64,000 bases of DNA from Lepus europaeus (lineage: Eukaryota > Chordata > Mammalia > Lagomorpha > Leporidae), in NCBI RefSeq assembly GCF_033115175.1, contig NC_084831.1, forward strand, positions 76,455,502 through 76,519,501. The letters are read 5' to 3'. Numbering within the stretch: the stretch's first letter is position 1; every line of letters begins with the position of its first letter. A model generated the notes under the pieces. The model made no database searches, was not told the origin of the DNA, and saw only the letters and a list, made by a program, of their open reading frames with translations. The position numbers and the translations under genes were made by a program. This document shows positions 1 to 10,890 of the stretch, in pieces.

Positions 1-1925
1 TATATGTTTCCTGTACTTATATTTTCACATCTCCCTCCATATTTGGGAAATTTTCTGCTATTATTTCACTGAATAAGTTTTTAAGCTATCCTGTTTTCCT
101 ATCCCTCATGAACTCCTAAGAAATATATTTTTGGTTGTTTTATGATGTCCCATATATCCTGAACACTGCTCTCAGTTTTTCTAATTTTTACTTCTTAATT
201 CTGTCAGACTGAAACATTTTAAAAGATTTGTTTTCTAGCTCAGATATTCTTTCTTTTGCCATATCAAGTCTGTTGTTAATGCTTTTTTCTATTTTATTTG
301 TTATATCTAGTTTTTCATTTCTAATATTGGTTTGATTTTTCTCTTATATCTCCATCTCACTGCTGATTTTTTCACCCATATACTGTATAGCTTTCATTGA
401 TTCTTGTAATTGTTTCTCTCTGTTTTTGAGTAATTTTACAATAATTCTCTTGAATTCCTTTTCAGACATTTCCTCATTCTCATCATTTTCAGAGTTTAAT
501 ACTGAAGCATTATTGCATTCCTTTTTATGTGTCATATTGTCTTCCTTGTTCATGTTTTTTGTATTTCTGCATTTATTTTTGTGCATCTAGGAAAACATTT
601 GTTGGTATTTACTTTGAAGGCTTTGTTTTTGGGAATATGCTTCTATATCTTATGAAATGCTTGCAGTTTCAGTGCATAGTCAGAAGTGTGCTGGGTGGGT
701 CAGGGAGCCCTGTCCAGTGTTTATGAGTAGGGCAAGAGCCCAGAGTGATACCCAAGTTGGAAGTGGTGGATCTCCTCTATCACCAGTAGTAGGAGGAGAT
801 GGTCATGTTGGCTGGTGTGTTCACAGCCTTGGCCCTTCTGTGAGCTTGGGCAAACTAACTGCCTAGTGTGAGCTCATGGTGCTTAGGCACCACACCCACT
901 CAGGTGCATGAACCCCACAAAAGATCTGTGTGCTCTGCAGTGTGAACACTGAGTCCTCTACAAGTTTCCTTACCAGCACTAAGGAAGTGCTGAGATTCTG
1001 GAACCCAAACCCAGCCATACTCATAAACTTCTCAGTATCACAACCTAGGTAGAAGTCACACTGTCCTAAGATTCCCACTGTCACATAGTCCAGGAGATTC
1101 AATTTCTGCCTTGTGAGTCTCACTGTCTATTGTTGGAGCCAGTTGCTTGACTGACAGAGGTCAGTGAATCTCCACCTCAACAAGCAGAACATGGTACGTT
1201 AGTGGGGAGGAGAGATGGGAAGCAATTTTCCCTTCCTTCACAGAGTTAAGTGGGCACTATGCCCCCCCACCACCACCAATTCTCCAAACCAGAAAAAAAA
1301 GTCAGTGGGGACTATGGAGTTCTCCCTCAGATGTAATCTACCAATGGTGACTGTTGCCTGCAGCTTCCAGTCATATTGCTCTGGGGAGATGGCTTTTCCC
1401 CTGCCATCCTCTAGCCACTTTGGTCTGAGGAGAGAGGAAACCACATGGCCTCCTTTCCTGGAGTTAACTAGACATCATGCCTCCTGCCAATTCTCTGAGC
1501 TGGACTCAAAGTCACTGGAGACCAGGGGGTTCTCCTCAGACAAGATCACCAGTGGTATTCAGTATGATACAGCCTTTTTTCCACCCAGCTCTGGTCTCTC
1601 CTGTGGCCACCAGCCACAAGAGTAGTCTCCTGACAGTTGCTAAATGTTTGTACACTGTCACTGCTGCATGGAGTTTCTCTTCTGTTCTGTATGATTTCCA
1701 CTGAAACTTTTCTCCAACCGTCCCTTGGGAATACAGTCTCCCCATTCTTCTGGTACTTTCCTGTCACCAAACAGTGTGTCTTTTCCCTACTCAGCCATTT
1801 AGAATCTCCACAGATTCATTTCTTACATCAGAGACAAGAATCAGGACCCAGCCATTCTAGAATTTTTTTTGTTTGTTTTTCCTTAGTTACTTTGACCTTA
1901 AAACAAGCAGTTTCACTTGTTTCTT
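1..1925 (-). mobile_element. Old LINE-1 (L1M-type) 5' region, antisense, cut by left edge
   Basis: Read on the minus strand, this block runs from an L1 5' UTR (about 1925 down to 590) into the start of ORF1 and leaves the window. The + strand text at 40-300 (TTTTCTGCTATTATTTC, then a tract ending in a run about the cDNA of the coiled-coil region) is what antisense mammalian-wide L1 ORF1 DNA usually looks like. The UTR part is more GC-rich than its surroundings and holds only short frames. The upstream limit near 1925 is a judgement made where the text turns AT-rich. The exact subfamily was not determined. Confidence 0.65.
344..586 (-). pseudogene. L1 ORF1 N-terminal remnant
   Basis: An 80-codon minus-strand frame begins with a Lys/Asn-rich N-terminus. 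It contains the SEKEFKRIIVKLLK-like segment that opens the coiled-coil part of L1 ORF1 proteins. Family ORF1 proteins are roughly 300-340 residues, so only the first quarter is open here. The frame stops at 344, and the rest of ORF1 continues in shifted frames toward position 1. The protein would be an RNA-binding trimeric chaperone of L1 RNA, but this copy is dead. Confidence 0.65.
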
Positions 1926-2048
1926 AGCACTCTGCATGTCAAAAAAAAATGCATTCACAATATCAAGTCACCTTTTAATGTAAAGGAAGAATATATGCAT
2001 ATGAGATTTCCCAACATAAGGTTTTCTCTACTTTTCCTTAAATATTCT

Positions 2049-2396
2049 TTTTTTTTAATTTTTTTATTTTTGACAGGCAGAGTGGACAGTGAGAGAGAGA
2101 CAGAGAGAAAGGTCTTCCTTTGCCGATGGTTCACCCTCCAATGGCCGCTGCAGTAGGCGCGCTGCGGCCGGCGCACCGCACTGATCCAATGGAAGGAGCC
2201 AGGTGCTTCTCCTGGTCTCCCATGGGGTGCAGGGCCCAAGGACTTGGGCCATCCTCTACTGCACTCCTTGGCCACAGCAGAGAGCTGGCCTGGAAGAGGG
2301 GCAACCGGGACAGAATCTGGTGCCCCGACCGGGACTAGAACCCGGTGTACCGGCGCTGCAAGGCAGAGGATTAGCCTAGTGAGCTGCGGCGCCGGC
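2049..2396 (-). mobile_element. C-SINE (CSINE2-like), antisense
   Basis: A poly-T run, then GACAGGCAGAGTGGACAGTGAGAG, and finally the SINE head ending GAGCTGCGGCGCCGGC mark a full-length lagomorph C-repeat in reverse. It is flanked by a perfect 14-bp target-site duplication, TCCTTAAATATTCT, at 2035-2048 and 2397-2410. High CpG content and the intact duplication suggest a relatively young insertion. Confidence 0.95.
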
Positions 2397-2410
2397 TCCT
2401 TAAATATTCT

Positions 2411-4439
2411 ACATGGTATAAAACAAGTTGTATAGTAAGATAGAGAAAAAAGTATTTTAATTTATTATAAAGTGCTTTTATCTCTGGTCAGCCGTTTGCT
2501 CATTTTAAGTAGGTCCTTTGTGAATACGACAGGTTTTTTTTTTTTTTGTATTTTTTAATATGTCAGCTATAGATTCATTTTCCTACCAATAGTTTTGCTC
2601 TTTTTGTGTCCCTTATTTAATTTCTTTATCTTACTTCCAACTTCTTTAAGTCTAAATTAGAGTATAAGATTGAAGTCCAGTAACTATTGCATTGTATTGA
2701 GCTGATTGATGTTTTATCACTTCTTCTTGGACCACTTATGAATGTCATCAAAATGCCAATAACTGTTCCTTCAGAAATCCTTTAGAATATGACAAATCTT
2801 TGAAGATGACTTTTCTTATTTTTATTTATTAATTTTAAAATCACTAGTGTCAAATTAAAACAAGTAGCCAGTGAAGATCATTTCAAAAGCTCAAAATGTT
2901 GCCAAAGCTACTGTATCACATTTTTACTCCATCCATGTTTTGGTTCTTTTCATTTTTCTCTTTTTGTTTAGCAAATAACTGCTTTTTTGGAAAAATACAG
3001 CAATTTAAACTCTTGTAAAATTTAATTTTAAAATTCATTTGCTTTAGTATAGCTCCTTAAACGATAATGATTCTGAATCTATTTTTGTAGAATATTCAAA
3101 AATAACATTCATGTAAATGACTTCAGTTTAGCTTGTTAAAAGTATCTATTAAAAATATTTCCACGCATGATTTTCACTGAGTTATTCTGGGAGTGATAAC
3201 TACATACAAAGATGTGATAAATTTAAAAGTAAATTAATTAAAAGTGTAGCATTCAGGTATGCCTTTGTTTCTTTCTTACTTTTTTCTTTCCCTCTTCTGA
3301 ATTATTTAATAGTTGTGAAAAAAAATCTGTAACTTAATTTCAGTAAACTCCAAATGAAAAAAGAAATAGAAAAATATGAGAAAGGTTAGCAATTAGTGAA
3401 CATATATCTTTATTATACTACTCTTTCAGGTTTTTTGTAGTTTTGAAAATTTCTAAAACATAAATTAAGGATATGAATGTATACTTAGATCCTAAAATAT
3501 ATGACATACTTTGCTGGACGTTTGGTACTTTGAGTTTACCAAAGAGAAAAAGTCTATGCATTCATGGAGATTATGATATTATATAGGTGACAGGCATTAT
3601 GCCAATACCTACCCATTTTTTAAGATTGGCATTGATAGTGCAACATAGTGTGATAAATGAGTCTGTCATAAGCAGTCTATGTGGATCCTTGCCTCAGCTG
3701 GCCCAGTCCAGCACTGTAAACCTTGTAGCAGGTGATTGTTCAGCTTCAGAGCCTCCATGCCAGGACATATTTGTTGGCTTCAAGCCAAGAAAGAGAAACT
3801 GCATCACCTGGGCCTTTCCATCTCTTTCTAACCCATCCCTTTTGCCTTTTCCCATTCATGAATTCTATAGCTCACTTCATTATATCACCAAAAAGAATTT
3901 CAGACACTACTGGTAACATAAGTAAAAAATGTCAGGAAACAGCCTCTGGGCTTTAAGCTCCCAAATTTTAGACACTGAGCTGAGGACTCTCTTAAGAGTC
4001 TGTAGTTTGTAGAATGTGAAGTGGTGCCATGCACACAGTCCAAGAGTCCACTTCTCAAAAAAGATACTTCCTGTTTTCCACTTCCTCACTGTCCTTTTCA
4101 GAGACTGGGATGATAGGTGATTGAGAGCCAGCTTTCACTATTCCAAAAATGCTGTTTATGACCTCATGGAGTACTGTCGTTTCTCTACCCTGGACCGTGT
4201 CCTTTCCTTTGGACTCCTCCCTAGAAAGCAAATATATTCTCCCCTATATCCAATGCTCTAGATTTAAGTAACCTAGTTATAGCTTGCTAAATGTGTAGTC
4301 TAACTAGTATACATTTTGCCTTAAAAATACAGGAATCATACTCAACTTCTCTTTTTGTTTCCTGAACTTTCCTTCTACAACAATTTGTGTTTTCAATATC
4401 CCTTACCTGAACTGGGTAATCACAGATTTGCTCTAAGCA
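2411..4439. other. AT-rich DNA with no recognised gene or repeat
   Basis: About 2 kb of AT-rich sequence with a T-run near 2532-2545. The part from about 3590 to 4130 is less AT-rich and contains a 109-codon + strand frame (3587-3916). That frame has no recognisable domain, no codon periodicity I could see and no splice context, so I do not call it. Nothing else is supportable. Confidence 0.5.
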
Positions 4440-4965
4440 CCTTCTGTCTCCTTCTTTCTTATTCACCTTCTGTTTTCCACCAGCATTATCCTTCTCAAGC
4501 CCAAATTCCATTTGTATTACTTATTCTCCTCAAGGACATTCAAATGGTTTTCCTATTACATTGAGAATAAAATCCAAACTCTTGAGTTGGTATTCAAAGT
4601 CCTGTAACCTATGGCTTTGCAAGTTACAAAGTGACAACATTTAACCCAAGTGGTTTTGCTGAAATGACAACTTTCCCCAACTCTTCACTAATTGAAATTG
4701 TAATAATCCTTGACATTCTAACATGACTGATGTGAATTATATTTATTTTGTGAAAATCCTCCTTTAGTTTCTCATATTCAATTCATAACTCTGTTTATAC
4801 TATTCACACAAAACACTGCTTTTACATCTTTTAGAGTATTTTATACAGTCAAATGTCATGCAAGTTTTAAATATATATCTACCTCTACTTCTAGAATGCA
4901 AACTCTTTACGAATATACACTCTAAGAAAGTGTTTATTGAACTGCACTGACTTGAAGAAGGTTAA
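4440..4965 (+). mobile_element. L2 (CR1-like LINE) 3' end relic
   Basis: GAATAAAATCCAAACTCTT at 4565-4584 and the following 'cctgtaacctatggc' match the conserved L2 3' region. Further on, CTAGAATGCAAACTCTTTACG at 4892 and 'agtgtttattgaactgcactga' near 4930-4953 resemble the L2 terminal segment. The copy is highly diverged and its 5' limit is a guess. Confidence 0.5.
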
Positions 4966-5258
4966 ATTGTCCAGTTCCTTCCTGTATAAGCATGGTCATT
5001 GCTGTAAAGCCAAGCCACTAACAGAGAGCTTAAAGGTGAGATGGGAGACAGAGTAGAACAAAAACAAGCAGGTATACTCCTCAAAAAGTGTGTTTTTGAG
5101 TTTATTTAGTTTAAACAAAGCATGATTTCCATTTTCCAAAAGAAAAACCTTGAATATATTATAAGAAAATGATAAAACTTCTTGGACATCAAATAATTCT
5201 TACAAAATATTTTTGATGAGTTAAGTATAAAAGAATCTGAAACATAAAAATTAATGAT

Positions 5259-5599
5259 GGCCGGCGCTGTGGCTCAACAGGCTAATCCTCCGCCTTGCGG
5301 CGCCGGCACACCGGGTTCTAGTCCCGGTCGGGGCACCGATCCTGTCCCAGTTGCCCCTCTTCCAGGCCAGCTCTCTGCTGTGGCGAGGGAGTGCAGTGGA
5401 GGATGGCCCAAGTCCTTGGGCCCTGCACCCCATGGGAGACCAGGAGAAGCACCTGGCTCCTGCCATCGGATCAGCGCGGTGCGCCGGCCGCAGCGCGCTA
5501 CCGCGGCAGCCATTGGAGGGTGAACCAACGGCAAAGGAAGACCTTTCTCTCTGTCTCTCTCTCTCACTGTCCACTCTGCCTGTCAAAAAAAAAAAATAA
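5259..5599 (+). mobile_element. C-SINE (CSINE2-like)
   Basis: The copy starts GGCCGGCGCTGTGGCTCAAC, has GGTTCTAGTCCCGGTCGG as B-box-like sequence, and ends with the CT-rich segment, CTGTCCACTCTGCCTGTC and an A-tail. Short duplicated flank TAATGAT lies at 5252-5258 and 5600-5606. The many intact CpGs indicate little decay. Confidence 0.95.
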
Positions 5600-5606
5600 T
5601 AATGAT

Positions 5607-6104
5607 ATACACTGAGCTTAAAAATAACTTTGCACTAAATTTTCCAAATGTGAACCATTTCCTAGATGACAGACTTTTTTTAAAAATTAAGATTTGATTT
5701 AGTGGTCTCAGTAATATCTCTTTGTTTAACCATGAAAAGCTAACGAGATCTTTTATTTAGTTAGTGTTTATAAAATGATAGGTGTGTGTCCAAATACTAT
5801 AACTAGTTTGAACAACCACCCACATTTCCAGAGTGGCAGTTCCGGATGTTCAGGTTTTTCTTGATCCTCAACTTCATGCTGTTTCTTGTACCTCATGCTG
5901 CCTCAGCAGATATTTGCACATCTTAAAACTACTTCTGACCCCACAAGTTATGGTTATGAGTGAAAGAAACCTGTTACGTGCCCTGAAAATTTCATCAGAT
6001 CTTTGGAAAAGATAAATAACATATAATGCATTCCTAAATTTCTCTGTGGAGCTATCCAAAAACTTTACCAAATTATTTTGATTGACTCATGTGTTATATT
6101 AATA
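5607..6104. other. AT-rich DNA, nothing recognised
   Basis: No repeat, RNA gene or credible open frame was recognised here. The sequence is AT-rich with ordinary composition for this window. Confidence 0.4.
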
Positions 6105-6300
6105 ATGGAAACCACTTATAGGACACTCTAAGATGTCAGGTGTTGTACTAAGTATTTTAAATACCCAATCCCAAATTTTCAGTTATATAATGTATTTAAT
6201 TTTATTTTCACTTTATAAATACAGAAATGAAAAATTATAGTGATATAAAACCTATCAAGATAGAATTTGAATCCGCATATGTCTAATTTTGGAGTTCTAT
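6105..6300 (-). mobile_element. MIR SINE relic, antisense
   Basis: On the + strand the order is 'caggtgttgtactaagtattt', then 'tcactttataaatacagaaatg', then 'gaatttgaatccgcat'. This is the order of an antisense MIR: 3' tail, conserved core, then tRNA-like head. The copy is strongly diverged. Confidence 0.55.
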
Positions 6301-6880
6301 GGATATATATTGCTCAGTTTTGAAAATTATAAGCCATTAATAATAAAATATTTAATAAATTTTCTATATTTTAAATTATAATTAAATAACACTTCAGTAA
6401 CTAAGAGAAATTACATTAGCTTAAAAATTTCTTGTTCATGTAGGTCAGTGATGTAACATTAAAGTCATATCAAACTATGGACAAAAATCCTCTATGAATT
6501 CATATGTTAGTATAGAGGTTGGGTGAACAGAAAATCTACAAAGTTATTAGTTAGTTTTGCATTTCCCCTTGACAAATGGAAATCTTATCTTCAGAGAGAA
6601 AATATCTTAAGGCAATATTTAGCTACTTTATCTTGGTTAATCTGTATGATGGAGTGGGGTTTATTAAGAAGCAATAACACATGACATGATACATGTTACA
6701 CTGTAATGAAGCCACGCTTGAACTGCTTTGTGATACATGAACATCCTACTCCATCGGATGCTGTCATTCTTCAACAATGGGAGCTCTGGAATGATCTTCT
6801 CATGTCTTAATTCCCTCCATCACTGGAAAAACGTATAAGACACAGCCAAGGGTATGTTTTTTTCTGTTTTACTCTCTTTT
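6301..6880. other. AT-rich DNA, nothing recognised
   Basis: The stretch is AT-rich up to 6650, then less so to 6850. I see no repeat family, RNA gene or credible coding frame. Confidence 0.4.
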
Positions 6881-7180
6881 ATAATTTTTAAAATATTTTG
6901 AGTTGTTAAAAATCAAAGTGATATAAGATATACAGTAAAAGTCTTGTAGTTCCCATCCATGAGCCTTGTTACCATTACTTCTAGGACTTTAATCTTCTTC
7001 AGAGATTTTCTAATCAAATGCAAATATAAATTCTCATTCTCCTGCTTTTTACATGAGTGGAAGAATATTATCCACACTGATTTGCACTTTGCTTTTTTGC
7101 ATAATTATTGTCTTAGTAATCTTTACAATTTTTGATGACTTTGTAATATTCTGTTAGTTGAGTCTATGCATATTTAATCA
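6881..7180 (-). mobile_element. Possible old L1 3' relic, antisense
   Basis: The text 'gatttgcactttgctttttt...' and the following 'tgtaatattctgtta..gagtctatgcatatttaat' resemble the antisense terminal part of very old L1 elements ('ctgcatagtattccattgta..' block). Divergence is high, and a DNA transposon relic is an alternative. Confidence 0.35.
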
Positions 7181-7739
7181 AAAGTTTCTACTTTAAGCTA
7201 AGGAAAGTTGTGACAGAAGAAAGGATGTTTGAAAGAGAATATAATGCTTATTAAGTTTGCTCTCCTCTATTTTCTATCATTTCTTCTGCTAAGTGTGAAG
7301 TTCTAGATGGTTAGATCTGGCCAGTAATAAAAGGTAAATGAATGATGCATGTCACTTCCACTCACAGGCAGTGAAAACTCTTGGTTCTCCCTCTTCTCAC
7401 TGTTGGGTGAATAAGGAAGCTAGAAGTTCCTGATATGGTAGTTCCAAGATGAGAGGCTTCATCAGTCCACAAACCAAGGCAAATTTTGCAGCAAAACTCT
7501 GTTACATTACAATGGGTGCATATTCTTTTGTTTGATCACTATAATATGGGGGTTATGTTGAGATTGTATGGAATCATACTTTTGAAATTAGAGGAATCTT
7601 TCATAATATTTATTATCAAGAAGATTGTTAATTCTTTCTATTATATAGACATTTGGAATATATGTGTGACTTTTAAGGGAATAATTAGTAATCATTAGAT
7701 TCCTGAAAGAAATCCCAAACCTAAAATAAGGTTAACATT
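7181..7739. other. Unique-looking DNA, nothing recognised
   Basis: A 70-codon + strand frame (7486-7698) is the longest here and is AT-driven with no domain. No repeats were recognised. Confidence 0.4.
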
Positions 7740-7870
7740 ATGCATCTGGCCTAACCTCTCATTTCACCGACAATGAGACTGGGTGCCAAGGAAATCAGAG
7801 TGCTGCTCCAGAGGTATAGCTATGTTAAGGGTCTTCTTCCTCTCAGCTCCACACTCTGTTTTGTTCCCAC
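7740..7870 (-). mobile_element. MIR-like SINE relic, antisense
   Basis: 'CATCTGGCCTAACCTCTCATTTCACCGACAATGAGACTG' at about 7743-7781 resembles the antisense MIR core around 'cctcattttacagatgagGAAACTGAG'. The remaining similarity decays quickly, so the extent is approximate. Confidence 0.45.
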
Positions 7871-8329
7871 CCAGCCTAACAGAGTCCAGCTGCAACCAAC
7901 CCACAGCCCTGAATGGAACAAGCTCTTGTTTCCTACTTCCTAAACATGCATGCACTGTTAGCAGCTGTGGGCAGCCTCACAACCTAGCAACATGTAATAT
8001 GTTCATGCCTTCTTAACTCCTTATTCAAAGGTTCAAGGCAGATTTAGGAAGTACTCTCAATCACTTACTTCATCCAAACCACTATAAAATCCTGTTGGTC
8101 CTATCTTCAAAATACACACATCCCTCATCTGTTGATATTCATTACCCCTATTACAATCCAAGCATTTTTTGGGTGATGTTACAAGTTACCTCACTGCTCT
8201 CCCTTCTGCCATTTATGAGTGACCTCTGGATTTATTATGAAAATAATAAAAGAGTGATCTTTAAAAAAGTAAATCACAACCTCTCAATGATTTCTGACAG
8301 AAAACATTTAGAAAGAAATTTATCTTTAA
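7871..8329. other. Unique-looking DNA, nothing recognised
   Basis: The sequence is moderately GC-balanced. Open frames on both strands at 7764-8412 lack domains and overlap one another, so none is called. Confidence 0.4.
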
Positions 8330-8520
8330 CTGTAGCTTACAAGGCTCTCCCTAGGTTGCATTTCTGGTCTCATCTATTCGATAATGCTTCCCATGGACAT
8401 TTGCATGACTGAATATTCTTATCACTCAGGTGCCTGGTCAAAAATTATCTCTAAGAGAAGCCTTTCCTAATCACTTATTCTGAAGTTTTCCTTCCCTCTA
8501 CCACCACCAATCTGTGTTCC
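8330..8520 (+). mobile_element. L2 3' region relic
   Basis: 'ACTCAGGTGCCTGGTCAAAAATTATCTCTAAGAGAAGCCTTTCCTAATCAC' (8425-8475) corresponds to the conserved L2 block that usually reads '..cagctcaaatgtcacctcctcagagaggccttccctgacca'. It abuts the Tigger element at 8523, which seems to have inserted at or in this L2. Confidence 0.5.
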
Positions 8521-8522
8521 AT

Positions 8523-9161
8523 AACTCCCCTGTGAATGGAGGGGGATAAATTCTGAGAATCCTTGTTAAGGCTTGAAAATATGGATAGTGTCAAACACTA
8601 CATGGACTGTATTTTTTCCTATGTGGATCTATGATAAGATTTACAAATTAGGCACAGTAACAGACTAACAATAATAACTGATAGTGGAATAAAACAATTA
8701 CAATTGTAATAATATAAGTTTTAAAAAGTTATGTGAATGTATTCTCTCTTTGTGGCTCTCAAAACATTTTTACATTTTTATTGTCCTTTAGCTTTTTCAC
8801 TTCAAGGAAGCACTTCATGACTTCTCTTTGGTGCATCTGAATTGCCAGCATCATTTCTCTTGGGCTTGGGACCATTATTAAGTAAAATTAGTGTTGTTTG
8901 AATATGAACACTGAGATAACCACAATACTTGATCTGATAACCCAGATGACTACTAGAAGACTAATGAGCAGGTAGTCTATAGAGTGCAGATATGTTGGAC
9001 AGACTGATGACTCATGCTCTGAGAGGATAGCACAAGATTTCATGAAACTTGATCAGTAATTTCCAATTATGAATTGTTTACTTTGGAATTTTCAATTTCA
9101 GAATGCAGTTGACCACTGATAATCAAAATTGTGGAAGGCAAAACAGAGCAGGAACTACTAT
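8523..9161 (-). mobile_element. Tigger-type (TcMar) DNA transposon, internally deleted, antisense
   Basis: Both ends and the middle fit one deletion derivative of a pogo/Tigger transposon. At the low end there is 'ctcccctgtgaatggagggggata', followed by 'gtattttttcctatgtggatctatgataa' and 'aattaggcacagtaacagactaacaataataact'. At the high end, read in reverse, there is a degenerate CCGCGGTTTxGCTTTCCGCGG-type head, then a GATTTCAT and CTGATAAC region, and then the transposase start codon near 8874 with the MxP(K)-like basic start. The central transposase is missing and the remaining start is frameshifted. TA lies outside both ends. The exact family name (Tigger or a MER derivative) is not settled. 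Confidence 0.75.
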
Positions 9162-9599
9162 ACTCTCACTCTTTTTTTTTTCTTTAAAGAAGTTCATCAA
9201 AGAATTTTAAAAAATTTTACATCATTTATAATTTGTCTTACCCCATGTATAACATAGGTTGCATGAGGTTGGAAATTTTTTCTCTTTTGCTCAAATTTGA
9301 ATAATAGTAACTGTGATACTAGTTGGTGCCTATTAGTGAATAATATTTATTATATGAAACAATCAGTGTTAATTTTCTAACCATTGTCTTAGCTATTGCT
9401 TTTTCAGAATTCCTCTCATTTTTCTTCTATTGGCTAACCACTACCCATATTTCAGGTTTCAGAATTTCTATAATTGTGCTGCTCCACTTGCTATCTTGAT
9501 CTATTATTCCCTTTTATGACGCCTATAATAATTGTAGCTATGAAGCAGACCTTTTGACCTTGGATGGCATGATGGTATCATAAGTAAGAAAATACTCTT
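9162..9599. other. AT-rich DNA, nothing recognised
   Basis: A T-run at 9171-9182 and AT-rich sequence only. No credible frames were seen. Confidence 0.4.
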
Positions 9600-9800
9600 T
9601 CCTAGAATTCAAAGCACTCATTCACACCTACTATTGAGTCTAATATTATTGCTGTATGATCTTGGGTAAGTCATTTAGTTTCTTGGTTCTGTTTTATAAT
9701 CTTTGAAATGAAAGTGATAAAAGCATGATAATACTCTCTTTGAGTCTGCCCACCCTATCTCTATTACATTCAATGTTCTCAAACTAAAATCATAATTTAC
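9600..9800 (+). mobile_element. MIR SINE relic
   Basis: 'TGCTGTATGATCTTGGGTAAGTCATTTAGTTTCTTGG' (9650-9686), followed by 'tataatctttgaaatgaaagtgataa', follows the sense MIR core 'gctgtgtgaccttgggcaagttacttaacctctctg...tcctcatctgtaaaatg'. The preceding 40 bases fit a decayed tRNA-like head. Confidence 0.6.
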
Positions 9801-10479
9801 ATTTATGTATACTATAAAACAAAATGCTAATTCAAAGAACTATTATTGTAATTGTTGTTATGTATTCTGTGAAGATATAGTTCAGAATCGTGATTTTCTG
9901 AGTCCTTCCTTTTGGCCCTAATAATGAAAAAAATGATACTTAAAAATGAACCCTTTTAGCTTCAACAGCATCTATTACAAGAAGACTAAAAGGACTTTAT
10001 TAAAACTGTTGTGAAGTTGAAATACTTTTGTTTGTTCTATACTCACATTTTATATAAACCAGAGAAATATTTTTGTTTGTTTTATCTCATAGAAATACTA
10101 GCAAGAGTGTATTCTCATGGAGACAAAATGTTTAATATTTTATCATTTTTCCATTGTCGATTGCTGTTGACTGATAATTTTACTCCACTGTCTACAAATA
10201 AGTAAACCCTTCTTATTATGTATACGTTTTTTAGCTGTGCTAGTTGTGATAACCCTCAGTTTTGTCACATCTATGTGTGCTATCTAAATGTGTATGTATC
10301 ACGCTTGTATCACGCTTATACAACAGACTGCAAAAGAAACTGTTCAAAAGCATATTGAACAACCAAGCAATGAAAACTTGCTAATGCACTCTCTCAATCA
10401 CATACTGTGCAAGAGCAGTAAATTGTTTCCTTGGTGGTTTTGACAACATTGCCTCTGAACATAATTGAATGTCATTCGT
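9801..10479. other. AT-rich DNA with a small 11-bp tandem
   Basis: This stretch contains a perfect two-copy 11-bp tandem (10296-10317) and an imperfect tandem of about 45 bp at 10018-10087, in which 'acttttgtttgtt' recurs. Nothing else is recognised. Confidence 0.5.
10296..10317. repeat. Perfect 11-bp tandem duplication, GTATCACGCTT x2
   Basis: Two exact adjacent copies of GTATCACGCTT, each with a CpG, in AT-rich unique DNA. Confidence 0.9.
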
Positions 10480-10800
10480 TTATATGTTTGCAAATAAGGT
10501 CCCAGTGACATTACACCTGGGAGTGTGCATGCTTGGTCGTCTGTTTATGACAGAGGAGCCAGACATATGGCCTGTGGACTTGGTTTGGCCCCAGAGCTGT
10601 TGCAATGTTCTCCTACCAGTTTTCAGCGAGGCTGCCCTGAGACTGTGAATCAGCTCTGTCAGAGGCAATGCTTCCCATCAATAAATGAGAGGAAATGCAG
10701 CTTCCCCAAGTTGTCAGCTCACCAAGGCCTTCCAGCCCTGAAACGGCAAAAGTCCTTGATACATGCAAGAGTATTTCCAATGCTATGTAAATGAAAGAGA
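10480..10800. other. GC-balanced, non-repetitive block of unknown nature
   Basis: This block is clearly less AT-rich than its surroundings, is not a lagomorph repeat, and has overlapping frames on both strands without domains. 'CCAGACATATGGCCTGTGG' near 10560 faintly resembles the hAT-type repeat motif '..tatggcctgtgg..'. It could be a conserved non-coding element or an old DNA transposon relic. The sequence alone does not decide. Confidence 0.35.
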
Positions 10801-10890
10801 AAACTAGAAGAAAGAGAAACAATCCAATGAAGCTTGCAAATGGGGTAAGGAGAAATCCCTATTGCATGGAAGTCTTTCAGCTTTAGTTTT

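Noticed and set aside
3587..3916. 109-codon + frame
   Set aside because: No domain, overlaps a second frame at 3732-3956, and lies in non-conserved-looking AT-rich DNA.
5251..5599. Arg/Pro/Ser-rich frames across C-SINEs (also 2064-2338, 21859-22190, 49639-50031, 54027-54359, 56940-57348, 62057-62421)
   Set aside because: These are the six-frame reading of GC-rich C-SINE sequence, repeated at each copy, and not genes.
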